A DNA stretch of 64,000 bases. Source: Bacillota bacterium. Lineage in GTDB: Bacteria; Bacillota; Clostridia; Peptostreptococcales; Anaerovoracaceae. Position 1 is the first letter of the stretch; every line of letters begins with the position of its first letter. The notes beneath the pieces were generated by a model that was not told where the DNA came from, searched no databases, and saw nothing but the letters and a program-made list of their open reading frames with translations. This document shows positions 1-9,626 of the stretch, piece after piece. Where the stretch lies: contig JAAWDM010000022.1 of the NCBI GenBank assembly GCA_022793795.1, positions 27,586-91,585 of the forward strand, written 5' to 3'. The translations under genes and the position numbers were made by a program.

Positions 1-437
1 GCAACTACATAAAGTTCCTCTCCCGCATATACACGTCTTCCCGTCATATATCTAGGCTGCCTGTAAACGTCGATTTTATTTTTCAATACTATGGTTTTAA
101 AAATAGGCTTAGTCTCATAAGTAAAGTCGGATAAGCTATAGACTACTTTATCTTCTAAGTAAGCCTTTTGTCCAAAAAAGTCTGTATATACTTTAGCCTC
201 CCCTTTGGCCTTTGGAAAATAGTCTGCTCCATAGAATTTCACCTTTTCTCCCTTTCCATAGGCGCCCATCATATATTGACTTTCTTCAATTCCATGGAGC
301 CAGCTATTTCCTGCCTCTGGAAAATATCTACTTCCCATGGGGTATTTCCCTGCAAAGGCCGCGCTTGTCTCCATACCAAATACCATGCAAAGCAAAACTA
401 TGGTCAACAATATTTTGCTTGTCCCTCTCTGATTCAT
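1..437 (-). CDS. Secreted protein of unknown function, 3' end cut by window edge
   Basis: Reading the minus strand from the ATG at 437 gives an open frame that leaves the window at base 1 after about 145 codons. The first 30 residues look like a Sec signal peptide (MNQRGTSK, then ILLTIVLLCMVFGM, then SAAFAG). The mature part starts KYPMGSRYFPE and contains a segment near the edge (KIDVYRQPRYMTGRRVY) that resembles the start of a bacterial SH3-like strand pattern, but this is only suggestive. The ATG overlaps the stop codon of the upstream adhesin gene as ATGA, so translation is probably coupled and the two exported proteins are likely co-expressed. I do not recognise a family; it may be an accessory cell-wall protein of the adhesin. 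Confidence 0.7.
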   Translation of the reverse strand, partial: MNQRGTSKILLTIVLLCMVFGMETSAAFAGKYPMGSRYFPEAGNSWLHGIEESQYMMGAYGKGEKVKFYGADYFPKAKGEAKVYTDFFGQKAYLEDKVVYSLSDFTYETKPIFKTIVLKNKIDVYRQPRYMTGRRVYAGEELYVV

Positions 438-3400
438 ATTCCTACACCCTTTCTTTTCTTCTCAATACTTCTTCCCTTTTCATTATATTGAAGTGTTATA
501 GTGGCCGTTAAAAATCCCGCCATTGCTGTCGCTCCAATCAAGAGCCATAAAAGCAACTGGCTTCTATCCCCTGTCTGTGGTACATCTGGCACATACGGTA
601 TTCCTGGGGCCAAAGGCACCCTTGGCGGTTCCAGCGTAATGAGAGGCGGCATTGTTTTAGGAGGCAATATTTCAGGTGGCTGTGGGGTTTCCGGAACGTA
701 AGGTTTTTCTGGCCCCTTCCATGCGTCATTTTGAATCTCACCGGCATCTACATCGTTTAGAGTATTAATCTTAACCTGTATCATGCCGGCGCCGCTATCC
801 TGACGGGCCATGGTCACGCTTTTATAAACCGTAATGCTCTCCTTTTCCACTGTACCATCTATCATCACAAAGGGTAAATTCTCTTCCGTCAGCTTTCCAT
901 GAACCCGCCCGCTGACACGAAGCTGTAAATCTCCTTCTTTGGTCAAATTTATTACATACAGATTCTCTTCTGTTACGCCTCTATTCTCCCCACCGATTCG
1001 TAAGGTCAAAGTTTCCCCTTTCTTCAATAGAATCTGTCCATCAAACTCTGCCAAATCAATGGGTGCTTTTCCCACAGCGCCACCATGGAAATTTCCTTTT
1101 TTTATTCTGACTTTTGCATAAATATTACTCAATATGGATTCGGTCATTATATCTGTCTTTTTAAAAATAGTCTCAGCTTCAATTCCTGTCGTCTTTTCTG
1201 CGCCATAAACTTCCACCTTCCTTTCATCTTCAATGTTTTTCATCGTATATACAGCCTGATAGCCGGTTTCCACAACCTCTGGCTCATAGACGCCTTCTTT
1301 TCCATCGTAATTCCAGGTATAGGTATTTCCCATCACAGTCAGGTTTAATAATTTTCCATCAGGCAATATCATGGTAAGCGGCTGCCCCTGTGTCACTGCA
1401 ATCTTACATCTGGTTCGATCTCCATAAGGCTTCACCGTTACAGACTCCTCCTCAGTCAGTTGATTCATCTGATAAATTGTTCCATTGATGGTCATAGATG
1501 CTGCCGGATATTGATTCCGAACATCTATCGTTACCGCTGCCTTTCCATATCCATCCATCACTGCCTTTGCGGTAAATCCGTCTCTGTCCTTTCCTTCTTC
1601 ATCGTCGCTTATCATCAGCGGCCTATTGTTCACGTAATCTCCCGCCACAAAATAAAAAAGGGTATCGCAAAGGTGATAGCCGGATTTTGTAGTCAATTCC
1701 TTCAAATAGTAAAGCCCTGGCGGAATTTTTACTGTCTTAACAGCCTTCCCATCTTTATCCACAGCAAATACATCTAACAACTGGTCTGCCCCTAACGTTT
1801 GCTGTTTACCATAAGAAATAGGATTTGCATTATACAAACCAAATACAGCTCCATCACTCTTCGCATATTCATTGGTTCCAAAGCCAGTTTCAAAGACCTT
1901 TCTCAAATCAATCTCCACTGATATCGCCTGATTTTTTGCGGTTATTCCCTTCCATACCAGGGGCGTCTGCTGGTCTGCATATTGTAAATTCACCTCATAG
2001 GTCTTTTCTGTATCCGCTAAAAATCCTGCCGGCGCAACCAGTTCCCGAACAAAATATTTTCCCAAAGGAAGGGGTTTGGAGATAGCCATACCGTTTTCTC
2101 CGGTTGTAATCACCTCCACTAAATCGGATTTTGCATATCGGCTGGTCTTATCCACGCCTACCAACTCCATGATGCCTACTTCTTTCCCTGTTTCACTAAG
2201 GTTGCAATAGATTTTCGCCCTGTAACCATCTCCATATTCAATGGAAAAAGGTCGCTGCTCTGCTGTCATTTCATCGTTCTCTTCATCATCGCCTTGATTG
2301 GAAATGAGGGTCACAACAAAATAGACTTCCTTTCCGCTTTTATCCTCCTTTCGTTCTGCCGTCACATTAACATAATCTTGAAACTCTTTTTGAAAAACCG
2401 GATGATCCGGGGACAACAGGCTATACCAATCTATAGCCTTTCCCTCATAAAAGATTGACGGAACAATCTGCTCAAAATTAGCCTCTACAGCAGACATGGG
2501 TATTGTGAGAGTGGTCTTTGTCAGACCTCCAAAACAGTACATTTCCGTCCGCACCCCGTCTCGCGAAAGAAAATAAACCGGGGCATCAGGTTCCTTTGCT
2601 GTAAATATAACGGCCTCACCATCCATCTCCTTATGGTAGCCGTTTCCCATATGGATCTGAGGCGTCTGGGCGTTAGGATTGGTAATCTTGGTCACAGGAT
2701 TTCCGCATCCATTCACCTGTTTCACTGTAGCGCTAAGCTCCAATCCGTCCCATGAGAACCAAAAGGGTTTATCACAGTGTCCCTGATCTGTGTAGGTAAT
2801 ATGATACGTTTGGAGGAATGGCAAGTCGTCCTCCTCTTGACACTTTTCCGCTGAATACCAAACATCCAGCACATTGCCGTCCTCATCTTCATAATTGACG
2901 GGCGGCTCCATTCTCTCCTCTCCCATCTGCACAACCGGCCAGGTAACCACCGGATTTTCACCGGAAGTCGGAGAATCTATGATGCTCCTTTTCTTTTCCA
3001 TATCAATCTTCGTTACATTTTCACCACTTGCTTTATATTCCATCTGAATCTGTACGTCATATGTGAATAGAAAATCTCCTTCCGTCACTGTGTAGGTATC
3101 CCGATAGACTGCAGGGCTTTGCTCTGGCGTGGTATATTTTCTAAAGTAACGATTTTTCTCAGAAACCTCCCTGTCCCTTCTAAAGTATAGCTTTGCACCA
3201 CTCTCATGATAGAGATGTCCTTCATCATAGATGGCGTTGCCGCTGTGGTCTCCTGAATGGGTGGAGCGTTCCGTAGGAATGACAATCTTCTCATCTGTCC
3301 CCTTGTCATATAATGTAGGGCCATTGTTTCCATCTGGGAGCAAAATATCTTCCCCTGCATAAATGCCAAAGACCGCGCCAGCCAATTTTCCATAGACATA

Positions 3401-6130
3401 TTCAGGCGCCTTAATTTGAAATCCCTCCTTGTCGGCATCTGTAAAATTCCAAAGAAACTCCCCTTCTTTTTTAATGGATATTTTGCCTTTTACCGATTGA
3501 TTCTCCATGGGTACCGCCTGATAATATTTGATATATTCCTGTCCGTGGCTATGATTTTCCTGCTTTGATACCAGAAAGGTATAGTAGTTCATTTTATCGT
3601 CCGGCGCTCTGGCTTCATCCCCCTTTTCACCGATAAAATACCCTTCTGGCAAAAGCCATTCCTCCAATCGGTATATGCCAAACTCCAAATCATATGGGAT
3701 GACCACCTCTCCATTTTCATTGCAAACAAAGGTATAGTCGTCTCTGGTGGAGTTGATGTCCGATGCATTGGGCAGCAACCTGCCATAGTTTTTCAGCTTC
3801 TTGTTTTCGGTCTCGCTATTAAGGGGGCTTCCCATATAGCGAAGATAGAATCTAGCGCCGCGGAGGTTCTCTGCTGATACCGGTTTTCCTGTCTCCCCAT
3901 CGGTCTTTACCACCTTGATCACATTTTCCTTTTTCTTATTTCGCACATTCCAGTCATACCGATTGTCATAATCCTTACTATTGTTAGGGGCATAATGGCT
4001 GGTTTGCCCTCCCATGACAGCCCCCTGATGTTCCTCCTGATTTTCTCCTATGGTCTGTTCAAAGGATTCCAATACAAAGGATTGGTCGTCTGCTGCTACT
4101 TCCTCCACCACATATGTCCCATAAGGAATATCATAGAGATAGATACACCCATTAGTTCCAACCACAAGGTCGCTTACGCGGTTATCCATGCCGCTGCTAT
4201 CTCTGCTAACTCGATAGACATGGCTTCCCTCATCATTAAGGCCCTCATCCACAAAGCGAATATAGGGATTTCCTTCCCAGCCTCCAGAACGAAGGCGTAC
4301 CTTCCATCGAGAGGCCATAGAGGGCTGCTGTGGGCCGGAACTGCCCTCTTCCTCAAATATATTCTCTGATTCATTGGATTTGCTGATAAAAATTCTTCCT
4401 CTGTCACAGTCGTTTATAAACACTTCCTTGTCATAACTAATGATTTCTTCCAGTTGTTCTATGGGACCTTTTAACTCTTTTTCAATACTCTCTGTTTCTG
4501 AAATACTTTCATAGTTGATGGTATATGTAATCTCTGACCAGTTCTCCGGATGTTCTGTACAGATTTGCCCATTATGTGTTACCCCGTAATAAGAGGCCCG
4601 ATAGGTACGAATCCCTGTATCTGGTTCAATAAACCGGCCCTCTGGCCGAATTTCTTTTACCTCATAGGAAACGCTTCCTGTCCACTCACAGATGGTCGGC
4701 TCAACCTTGCAATGGATGGTCGGCGGCTCTGTGAGCAGGGTATGGGTATAAGAGCCACTGTTCCACTCTTCCAAGTTCACTGGCTCTGTCCAAGGCGTAT
4801 CATGCAAGACTGCTTGGGTTCCATATTCATCCAGTATAACCCGATCCACTTCCACACCGTCCCGATACAACACATAGGTAGCGGCCAGGGATGCATCGCC
4901 CATACCAGTATGAATATCCCCATCCCATCCAGGATTACAATCCACCTTTTCTACTGGAAATTCAAAAGTGGGGAAATATTCAGGGACCGGCTTTTTTCCT
5001 TCCTCTGGTGGTTCTTCCGAAATCTGGAACTGAATATATCGCGCTACTGGGTCAGCAGCGCCAGTAGCTATGGTCTGTACATGAGAACCATTACTTTCCC
5101 ATCCCCAAAAGATTAAATCCTCCTTGGGCGTCCTGCCGTCCGCTCCATGTTTTATCATATATGTTGTATCACCTGGCTCTCCTTTTATCTTCATGCGATA
5201 CTGATTTTTCTCTTTATCGTAAGATATGGCAATGGGATTTCCTTTCAGTTCCTTTCCATCCATAGAAAGAGCCACATAGTCGCCGCCCTGTCCAGTGGTA
5301 TCGGAAAAAGTATACAGATAACCATCCTCGGTGCGATTGGCTTCAGAAAGGCTGATAACCTTAGGAGCTTTTTCCGATTTCCCATCAATGGCTCTTGGAA
5401 ACTTCCAATGCTGTCTGATAGCGGCTACCATCCAGTTATAAATGTCTACTGCAGGACGTCCCGATAGGATAGAAAGATAATGGTCTGGGCTGACACCCAA
5501 CTTATTGCGGCATCTTGTCATAGATTCCGTACGGTTGTGCTGCTGAATCTCCCAGATAAGGCATTGGGTAGCCATATACCAGTCCGCCCAGTTATAGGAA
5601 CTTCCATGTTTTCCATAGTATTTGGAATCGCCAAATCCCAGACCTCCCTTTCCTACCGAACCTATCAATTTGCTGATTCCATCCCCACTCTGGTATCCAT
5701 AAAATAGGGCCAGCTGCAGATTCTTTTCCTCTATGCTGCTAAGCCCACTATATAGCAGCCTTTCAATTTCCTCTTGGGTATAAGACGTCATTTTTTTCGT
5801 TCCATCTGTCCGCACGCCATGTTCCACGCAGTACCCTCGATAAGAACCTTCTGTACCTGTCACCACATAGGAACGTTTCGGTTCCGTATTGTCCACCTGA
5901 CCGCCGAACACCTCAATCTGTTTACTTCTCGTATTGTAATAGTAAATACTGATGGTTCCTGCCTCACTTTTAGAAAATTGATAGGTCTTTCCATCGCTTC
6001 CAATTAACTTGGCTCCTTCAGAAAAAGTCACCACACTACCAGCAAATACCGGCTGAGGCATGGCTGCTATCAATAAAAACGCAGCCAGCACGGCTGCAAT
6101 TCCACGTCTTATCTTCTCCCATATCTTCAC
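434..6130 (-). CDS. Giant sortase-anchored adhesin with thioester domain and Cna-B/SpaA repeats
   Basis: An 1898-residue surface protein. Residues 1-30 form a signal peptide ending VFAG. Residues about 85-200 match a Gram-positive thioester domain: Cys101 in GYCVEHG and Gln189 in ATQCLIWEI are the expected partners of the internal Cys-Gln thioester, which in known members covalently captures host amines. Further on are several SpaA/Cna-B-like beta modules marked by GARFYLRY, GAVFGIY and GAVFGLYN, followed by a proline-rich wall-spanning stretch near residues 1800-1845. The C terminus has a VPQTGD sorting motif, a hydrophobic helix and a basic tail, so sortase anchoring to peptidoglycan is expected. 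No sortase gene is visible nearby. The downstream exported gene overlaps by 4 bp. Ligand unknown. Function is inferred from domain architecture. Confidence 0.9.
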   Translation of the reverse strand: MKIWEKIRRGIAAVLAAFLLIAAMPQPVFAGSVVTFSEGAKLIGSDGKTYQFSKSEAGTISIYYYNTRSKQIEVFGGQVDNTEPKRSYVVTGTEGSYRGYCVEHGVRTDGTKKMTSYTQEEIERLLYSGLSSIEEKNLQLALFYGYQSGDGISKLIGSVGKGGLGFGDSKYYGKHGSSYNWADWYMATQCLIWEIQQHNRTESMTRCRNKLGVSPDHYLSILSGRPAVDIYNWMVAAIRQHWKFPRAIDGKSEKAPKVISLSEANRTEDGYLYTFSDTTGQGGDYVALSMDGKELKGNPIAISYDKEKNQYRMKIKGEPGDTTYMIKHGADGRTPKEDLIFWGWESNGSHVQTIATGAADPVARYIQFQISEEPPEEGKKPVPEYFPTFEFPVEKVDCNPGWDGDIHTGMGDASLAATYVLYRDGVEVDRVILDEYGTQAVLHDTPWTEPVNLEEWNSGSYTHTLLTEPPTIHCKVEPTICEWTGSVSYEVKEIRPEGRFIEPDTGIRTYRASYYGVTHNGQICTEHPENWSEITYTINYESISETESIEKELKGPIEQLEEIISYDKEVFINDCDRGRIFISKSNESENIFEEEGSSGPQQPSMASRWKVRLRSGGWEGNPYIRFVDEGLNDEGSHVYRVSRDSSGMDNRVSDLVVGTNGCIYLYDIPYGTYVVEEVAADDQSFVLESFEQTIGENQEEHQGAVMGGQTSHYAPNNSKDYDNRYDWNVRNKKKENVIKVVKTDGETGKPVSAENLRGARFYLRYMGSPLNSETENKKLKNYGRLLPNASDINSTRDDYTFVCNENGEVVIPYDLEFGIYRLEEWLLPEGYFIGEKGDEARAPDDKMNYYTFLVSKQENHSHGQEYIKYYQAVPMENQSVKGKISIKKEGEFLWNFTDADKEGFQIKAPEYVYGKLAGAVFGIYAGEDILLPDGNNGPTLYDKGTDEKIVIPTERSTHSGDHSGNAIYDEGHLYHESGAKLYFRRDREVSEKNRYFRKYTTPEQSPAVYRDTYTVTEGDFLFTYDVQIQMEYKASGENVTKIDMEKKRSIIDSPTSGENPVVTWPVVQMGEERMEPPVNYEDEDGNVLDVWYSAEKCQEEDDLPFLQTYHITYTDQGHCDKPFWFSWDGLELSATVKQVNGCGNPVTKITNPNAQTPQIHMGNGYHKEMDGEAVIFTAKEPDAPVYFLSRDGVRTEMYCFGGLTKTTLTIPMSAVEANFEQIVPSIFYEGKAIDWYSLLSPDHPVFQKEFQDYVNVTAERKEDKSGKEVYFVVTLISNQGDDEENDEMTAEQRPFSIEYGDGYRAKIYCNLSETGKEVGIMELVGVDKTSRYAKSDLVEVITTGENGMAISKPLPLGKYFVRELVAPAGFLADTEKTYEVNLQYADQQTPLVWKGITAKNQAISVEIDLRKVFETGFGTNEYAKSDGAVFGLYNANPISYGKQQTLGADQLLDVFAVDKDGKAVKTVKIPPGLYYLKELTTKSGYHLCDTLFYFVAGDYVNNRPLMISDDEEGKDRDGFTAKAVMDGYGKAAVTIDVRNQYPAASMTINGTIYQMNQLTEEESVTVKPYGDRTRCKIAVTQGQPLTMILPDGKLLNLTVMGNTYTWNYDGKEGVYEPEVVETGYQAVYTMKNIEDERKVEVYGAEKTTGIEAETIFKKTDIMTESILSNIYAKVRIKKGNFHGGAVGKAPIDLAEFDGQILLKKGETLTLRIGGENRGVTEENLYVINLTKEGDLQLRVSGRVHGKLTEENLPFVMIDGTVEKESITVYKSVTMARQDSGAGMIQVKINTLNDVDAGEIQNDAWKGPEKPYVPETPQPPEILPPKTMPPLITLEPPRVPLAPGIPYVPDVPQTGDRSQLLLWLLIGATAMAGFLTATITLQYNEKGRSIEKKRKGVGI

Positions 6131-6177
6131 GTTTACATCCTCTCCTTTCTCTCATCTCATTGAATTTTCTTCCTTTT

Positions 6178-6296
6178 AAAGTACGCTTATGACCAGGGAC
6201 AAAAAAGCAACAGGTAATGGTCAAAAAATGTATTATCCCATAATCCGAGGGCGATTACAGGTCAAAATGAGGAGTCCCTGGTCATAAGCGTACTTT
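6178..6296. repeat. Perfect 23-bp inverted repeat flanking 73 bp, upstream of the adhesin
   Basis: Bases 6178-6200 (starting AAAGTACGCTTATGACC) are exactly the reverse complement of 6274-6296. The 73 bp between them contain, on the minus strand, TTTTGACC and an extended -10-like TGGGATAAT facing the adhesin gene, whose start codon is at 6130. Long perfect inverted repeats around a short promoter-like segment ahead of a surface-protein gene are the hallmark of invertible phase-variation switches; a MITE or a long hairpin in the leader are alternatives. No recombinase gene lies in the window. Confidence 0.75.
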
Positions 6297-6303
6297 GAAC
6301 TTA

Positions 6304-6361
6304 TAAAAAAAGACTTTCATCTTTGACCTGTCTATAGCAGATCCTGATAAAAGTCTTTTTA
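6304..6361 (-). terminator. Probable intrinsic terminator after purA
   Basis: On the minus strand AAAAAGACTTT pairs with AAAGTCTTTTTTT across a loop of about 30 bases, 50 bp downstream of the purA stop codon. The A-rich and T-rich flanks fit a bidirectional rho-independent terminator. The loop is long, so strength is uncertain. Confidence 0.6.
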
Positions 6362-6413
6362 TGATTCTGTTTGATTTATTTGGGCTCAATCGGCAAATGG
6401 TCCATATCCAAAT

Positions 6414-7688
6414 CTATCTGACGATTAAATCCTCTCTTCCCGGGCCGTTGGAAACGTAATCCACAGGGAAACCGATGAGTCTTTCAATCTCCTTCACATA
6501 ATTCTGGGCCGCTTCCGGCAAATCCTCAAACCGCTTAATTCCGCGGATATCGCATTTCCAACCGGGCATAGTCTTTAAAATCGGTTTTGCCTGGTAGCAG
6601 TCAATGGTGTTTGGAAAATCTTCTGTTTCCTTTCCATCCACCTCATAAGCTACACAGATTGGAATCTCATCCAGATACCCCAGCGGATCCAAGACGGTAA
6701 GGGCAACTCTGGTTGTTCCCTGCATCCTGCATCCGTATCTGGTAGCTACCACATCAAACCAGCCTACTCTTCTAGGCCGTCCTGTAGTGGCTCCATACTC
6801 GCCGCCGTCGCCGCCTCTTCTTCTCAGTTCGTTGGCCTCTTCGCCAAAAAGTTCCGATACGAATGGTCCTGCGCCTACTGCGCTGGAATAAGCCTTGACA
6901 ACAGTAATGACATCTTTAATCTCATAAGGCGGAACCCCTGCGCCAATAGCGCCAAAGGCTGCCAAGGTAGAAGAACTGGTGACCATAGGATAGATGCCGT
7001 GGTCTGTATCCTTTAAAGCGCCCAGCTGGCCTTCCAGCAAAATATTCTTTCCTTCCTGAATCGCTTTATTCAGAAAGACAGCAACATCTCCCACGTATGG
7101 ACGTATCATCTCTCTGTATTCTACACAGGTCTGATACAGTTCCTCCACATCTAAAAGCGGTTTATGATACAAGTGCTCAAGCAACACATTTTTCTGGACG
7201 ACAACGTTTTCCAGCTTGTCCCTTAAAGTCTTGTCATCGAACAATTCGCACACTTGAAAACCAATCTTGGCATACTTGTCTGAATAAGTGGGTGCAATTC
7301 CCGACTTAGTGGAACCAAAAGATTTTCCTCCGAGACGCTCCTCTTCATACTGATCGAACAAAATATGATATGGCATCACCACATGGGCTCTGTCAGAAAC
7401 CAAAAGTTTCGGTGCGGGAATGCCTTTCTCTACCAAAGAACGGACTTCCTCCATCAGAATCGGGATGTTTAAAGCAACGCCGTTACCGATGACGCTGGTA
7501 ATGTGTTCATAGAACACACCGGAAGGAAGCGTATGCAGCGCAAACTTTCCATATTCGTTTACAATGGTATGTCCTGCATTGCTTCCTCCTTGAAATCTGA
7601 CTACAATATCGGATTCCTTTGCCAGGCTATCGGTAATCTTGCCTTTTCCTTCGTCTCCCCAATTCGCTCCTACAATCGCTCTGACCAT
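6414..7688 (-). CDS. purA: Adenylosuccinate synthetase
   Basis: Cytosolic GTP-dependent enzyme joining IMP and aspartate to adenylosuccinate, the first committed step to AMP. The 424-residue protein has the family length. The phosphate-binding loop GDEGKGK sits at residues 11-17, followed by the IMP-binding segment FQGGSNAGHT. GSTKSGIAP, the STLAAFGAIGAG region, TGRPRRVGWFD and the C-terminal segment SNGPGRED are all present, so the enzyme should be active. It lies 11 bp downstream of purB, the next enzyme in the pathway, and the pair is followed by a terminator-like hairpin. Co-transcription from the promoter in front of purB is likely. Confidence 0.97.
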   Translation of the reverse strand: MVRAIVGANWGDEGKGKITDSLAKESDIVVRFQGGSNAGHTIVNEYGKFALHTLPSGVFYEHITSVIGNGVALNIPILMEEVRSLVEKGIPAPKLLVSDRAHVVMPYHILFDQYEEERLGGKSFGSTKSGIAPTYSDKYAKIGFQVCELFDDKTLRDKLENVVVQKNVLLEHLYHKPLLDVEELYQTCVEYREMIRPYVGDVAVFLNKAIQEGKNILLEGQLGALKDTDHGIYPMVTSSSTLAAFGAIGAGVPPYEIKDVITVVKAYSSAVGAGPFVSELFGEEANELRRRGGDGGEYGATTGRPRRVGWFDVVATRYGCRMQGTTRVALTVLDPLGYLDEIPICVAYEVDGKETEDFPNTIDCYQAKPILKTMPGWKCDIRGIKRFEDLPEAAQNYVKEIERLIGFPVDYVSNGPGREDLIVR

Positions 7689-7699
7689 AATTTTTCCTC

Positions 7700-9130
7700 C
7701 TAAACTGTGATTTCAGCCTCAGCGCCTAAAAGGCTCTGATTGGCTGCTAGTATAGGCTTTATGACCCCGTTTAGAAACTCAGTCGTCTGCTGTGGCGCTC
7801 TTCCGACAAAATTCTCTGGCTTCATAACCTTCTGTAAAGCCTCAAGTTCTATATGAAAGGCAGGATCAGCAGCGATTCTCTCAAGGAGATCGTTAGCCTT
7901 TCCTTCTTCCTTAACTTGCTTGCCTGCCTCCATGGAATGGATTCGAATCCGCTCATGAAGTTCTTGACGGTCTCCGCCTTTTTTGACGGCTTCCATCATG
8001 ATATTTTCCGTAGCCATAAACGGCAGTTCATTCATCAGTCTCTGCCGAATCATCTTAGGGTAGACTACCAACCCCTCCGAAACATTGAGATACAGCTGCA
8101 AAATGCCATCCGTAGCCAGGAATGCCTCGCTGATGCTGATTCTCTTATTGGCCGAATCATCCAGAGTTCTTTCAAACCACTGGGTAGCTGCTGTGATGGC
8201 TGGATTCATGGCGTCGCTGATAACATAATTGGCCAGAGAGGCCATTCTCTCGCAACGCATAGGATTTCTCTTATATGCCATGGCAGAAGAGCCGATCTGT
8301 GTCTTTTCAAAAGGCTCTTCTACCTCCTTTAAATGTTGTAATAGACGAATATCGTTGGAGAACTTATGGGCGCTCTGTGCAATACCTGCCAGTACGTTGA
8401 CCACCCGGCTGTCCACCTTTCTGGAATAGGTTTGCCCCGATACTGGATAGCAGCCTGCAAATCTCATCTTTTCAGCGATGAGTTGATCCAGCTTCTTGCA
8501 TTTTTCATGGTCTCCCTCAAATAAGTCTAAAAAGCTGGCTTGAGTACCCGTGGTTCCCTTTGAGCCAAGGAGACGAAGAGAATCCAGCACATAGTCCAGA
8601 TCTGCAAGATCCATAACAAGCTCTTGGAGCCATAGGGTCGCTCTCTTACCTAGAGTCGTCGGCTGTGCCGGCTGAAAATGGGTAAAGGCCAAAGTCGGTA
8701 ATTCCTTATACTCGTCGGCAAACTTGCCTAGCTGAGCAATCACATTGACCAACTTCACCCGAATCAATTTAAGGCCCTCTGCCATGATAATCATATCTGT
8801 ATTGTCGCCCACATAACAGCTGGTAGCGCCTAGATGAATGATACCTTTTGCATTAGGGCACTGGGTTCCATATGCATAGACGTGGGACATAACGTCATGG
8901 CGAACGATGGCCTCTCGCTCCTTAGCCACATCGTAATTGATGTCATCCTTATGGGCCTTTAATTCTCCAATCTGTTCATCGGTAATGTCCAGTCCCAGTT
9001 CCTGTTCGGCTTCTGCCAAAGCAATCCACAAACGACGCCAGGTTCTGAATTTCATCTCTGGCGAAAAAAGGTATTTCATTTCCTTACTTGGATATCTTTC
9101 TGATAAAGGGCTTGTATAGTTTGTATTCAT
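7700..9130 (-). CDS. purB: Adenylosuccinate lyase
   Basis: Cleaves adenylosuccinate to AMP plus fumarate and SAICAR to AICAR in purine synthesis. I place the start at 9130 (MNTNYTSPLS), giving 476 residues, because AAGAGGAAACAG precedes this ATG; an in-frame extension of 50 codons to 9280 would run back through the promoter into the previous gene. The fumarase/aspartase-superfamily signature GSSAMAYKRNPMRCE is intact and includes the mobile catalytic serine loop; the expected histidines occur in RHDVMSHV and TCTG-like TGTQASF regions. The length matches the roughly 475-residue eukaryote-like subgroup rather than the 430-residue B. subtilis type. purA follows after 11 bp. Confidence 0.96.
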   Translation of the reverse strand: MNTNYTSPLSERYPSKEMKYLFSPEMKFRTWRRLWIALAEAEQELGLDITDEQIGELKAHKDDINYDVAKEREAIVRHDVMSHVYAYGTQCPNAKGIIHLGATSCYVGDNTDMIIMAEGLKLIRVKLVNVIAQLGKFADEYKELPTLAFTHFQPAQPTTLGKRATLWLQELVMDLADLDYVLDSLRLLGSKGTTGTQASFLDLFEGDHEKCKKLDQLIAEKMRFAGCYPVSGQTYSRKVDSRVVNVLAGIAQSAHKFSNDIRLLQHLKEVEEPFEKTQIGSSAMAYKRNPMRCERMASLANYVISDAMNPAITAATQWFERTLDDSANKRISISEAFLATDGILQLYLNVSEGLVVYPKMIRQRLMNELPFMATENIMMEAVKKGGDRQELHERIRIHSMEAGKQVKEEGKANDLLERIAADPAFHIELEALQKVMKPENFVGRAPQQTTEFLNGVIKPILAANQSLLGAEAEITV

Positions 9131-9172
9131 ATCTGTTTCCTCTTCGTGATTTTGCATTAAACATACACAATT

Positions 9173-9201
9173 ATTGTATATGTTTTTCCTTCTTTTTTCA
9201 A
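9173..9201 (-). promoter_or_regulatory. purB: Sigma-A-type promoter for purB-purA
   Basis: The minus strand reads TTGAAA, 17 bases, TACAAT. The -10 lies inside an imperfect palindrome (ACATACACAAT / TATTGTATATGT, 9161-9183) that could be an operator. The -35 overlaps the last codon of the pilin-like gene upstream, so purB can be expressed separately from the pilus operon. Confidence 0.65.
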
Positions 9202-9626
9202 GATGTTTCACTTCCTTCCTCATAAAAAATTCCGTCTCCACCGTAAGTTCCCTTAGCAGTAAGCCTGGCCTGCTCCTCAAGAAACTTTAATCTAAGCCTT
9301 GCCATACCGCAGTCCACCTCTACACTGGTCTCCTCCTGGCCAAATACCACCTTCCACTCCACCGGTTCCTGTAAAATTCCAGTTCCCGCCTTTGGTTTCA
9401 TTCCTTCGTCCAGATAAAAATTTCTTTGTAAAATATCCTCTGCTATGTTCTTTGCCTCTTTCACACTTTCCCCTTGCTCCTGGCATATGGCCGCTCCGGC
9501 AGCCATCTCTTCGCAGACCCACCCCATACGTCTCTCAATCCTGATAACCTCTATACAGTCCTGGTCATACATAAGTCCCATCATCATCAACAGCATCATC
9601 CCTACTGTTATTATCAGGTTTTTCAT
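9198..9626 (-). CDS. Tad-locus small membrane-anchored protein (pseudopilin-like), 142 aa
   Basis: Last gene of the Tad-like operon. It starts MKNLIITVGMML, with one hydrophobic N-terminal helix (about residues 4-20) and a hydrophilic extracytoplasmic remainder containing three cysteines. The opening MKNL-I/V-x-x-x-G is shared with the preceding small genes. The position after TadB/TadC and the architecture resemble TadE/TadF-type minor pseudopilins, which prime or cap Flp pili. However, no canonical prepilin cleavage site (Gly followed by a Glu at +5) is visible, so the assignment is contextual. The ATG overlaps the stop of the upstream gene by 4 bp, indicating translational coupling. Confidence 0.7.
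   Translation of the reverse strand: MKNLIITVGMMLLMMMGLMYDQDCIEVIRIERRMGWVCEEMAAGAAICQEQGESVKEAKNIAEDILQRNFYLDEGMKPKAGTGILQEPVEWKVVFGQEETSVEVDCGMARLRLKFLEEQARLTAKGTYGGDGIFYEEGSETS

Noticed and set aside
4550..5116. 188-codon plus-strand frame
   Set aside because: Antisense to the adhesin gene, which has clear domains; no ribosome binding site or recognisable protein features.
6178..6296. Idea that the 23-bp inverted repeat belongs to the same family as the repeats at 20.3 and 32.2 kb
   Set aside because: All contain an ATGAC-type stretch near arm ends, but no core of more than about six bases is shared, so they are separate elements.
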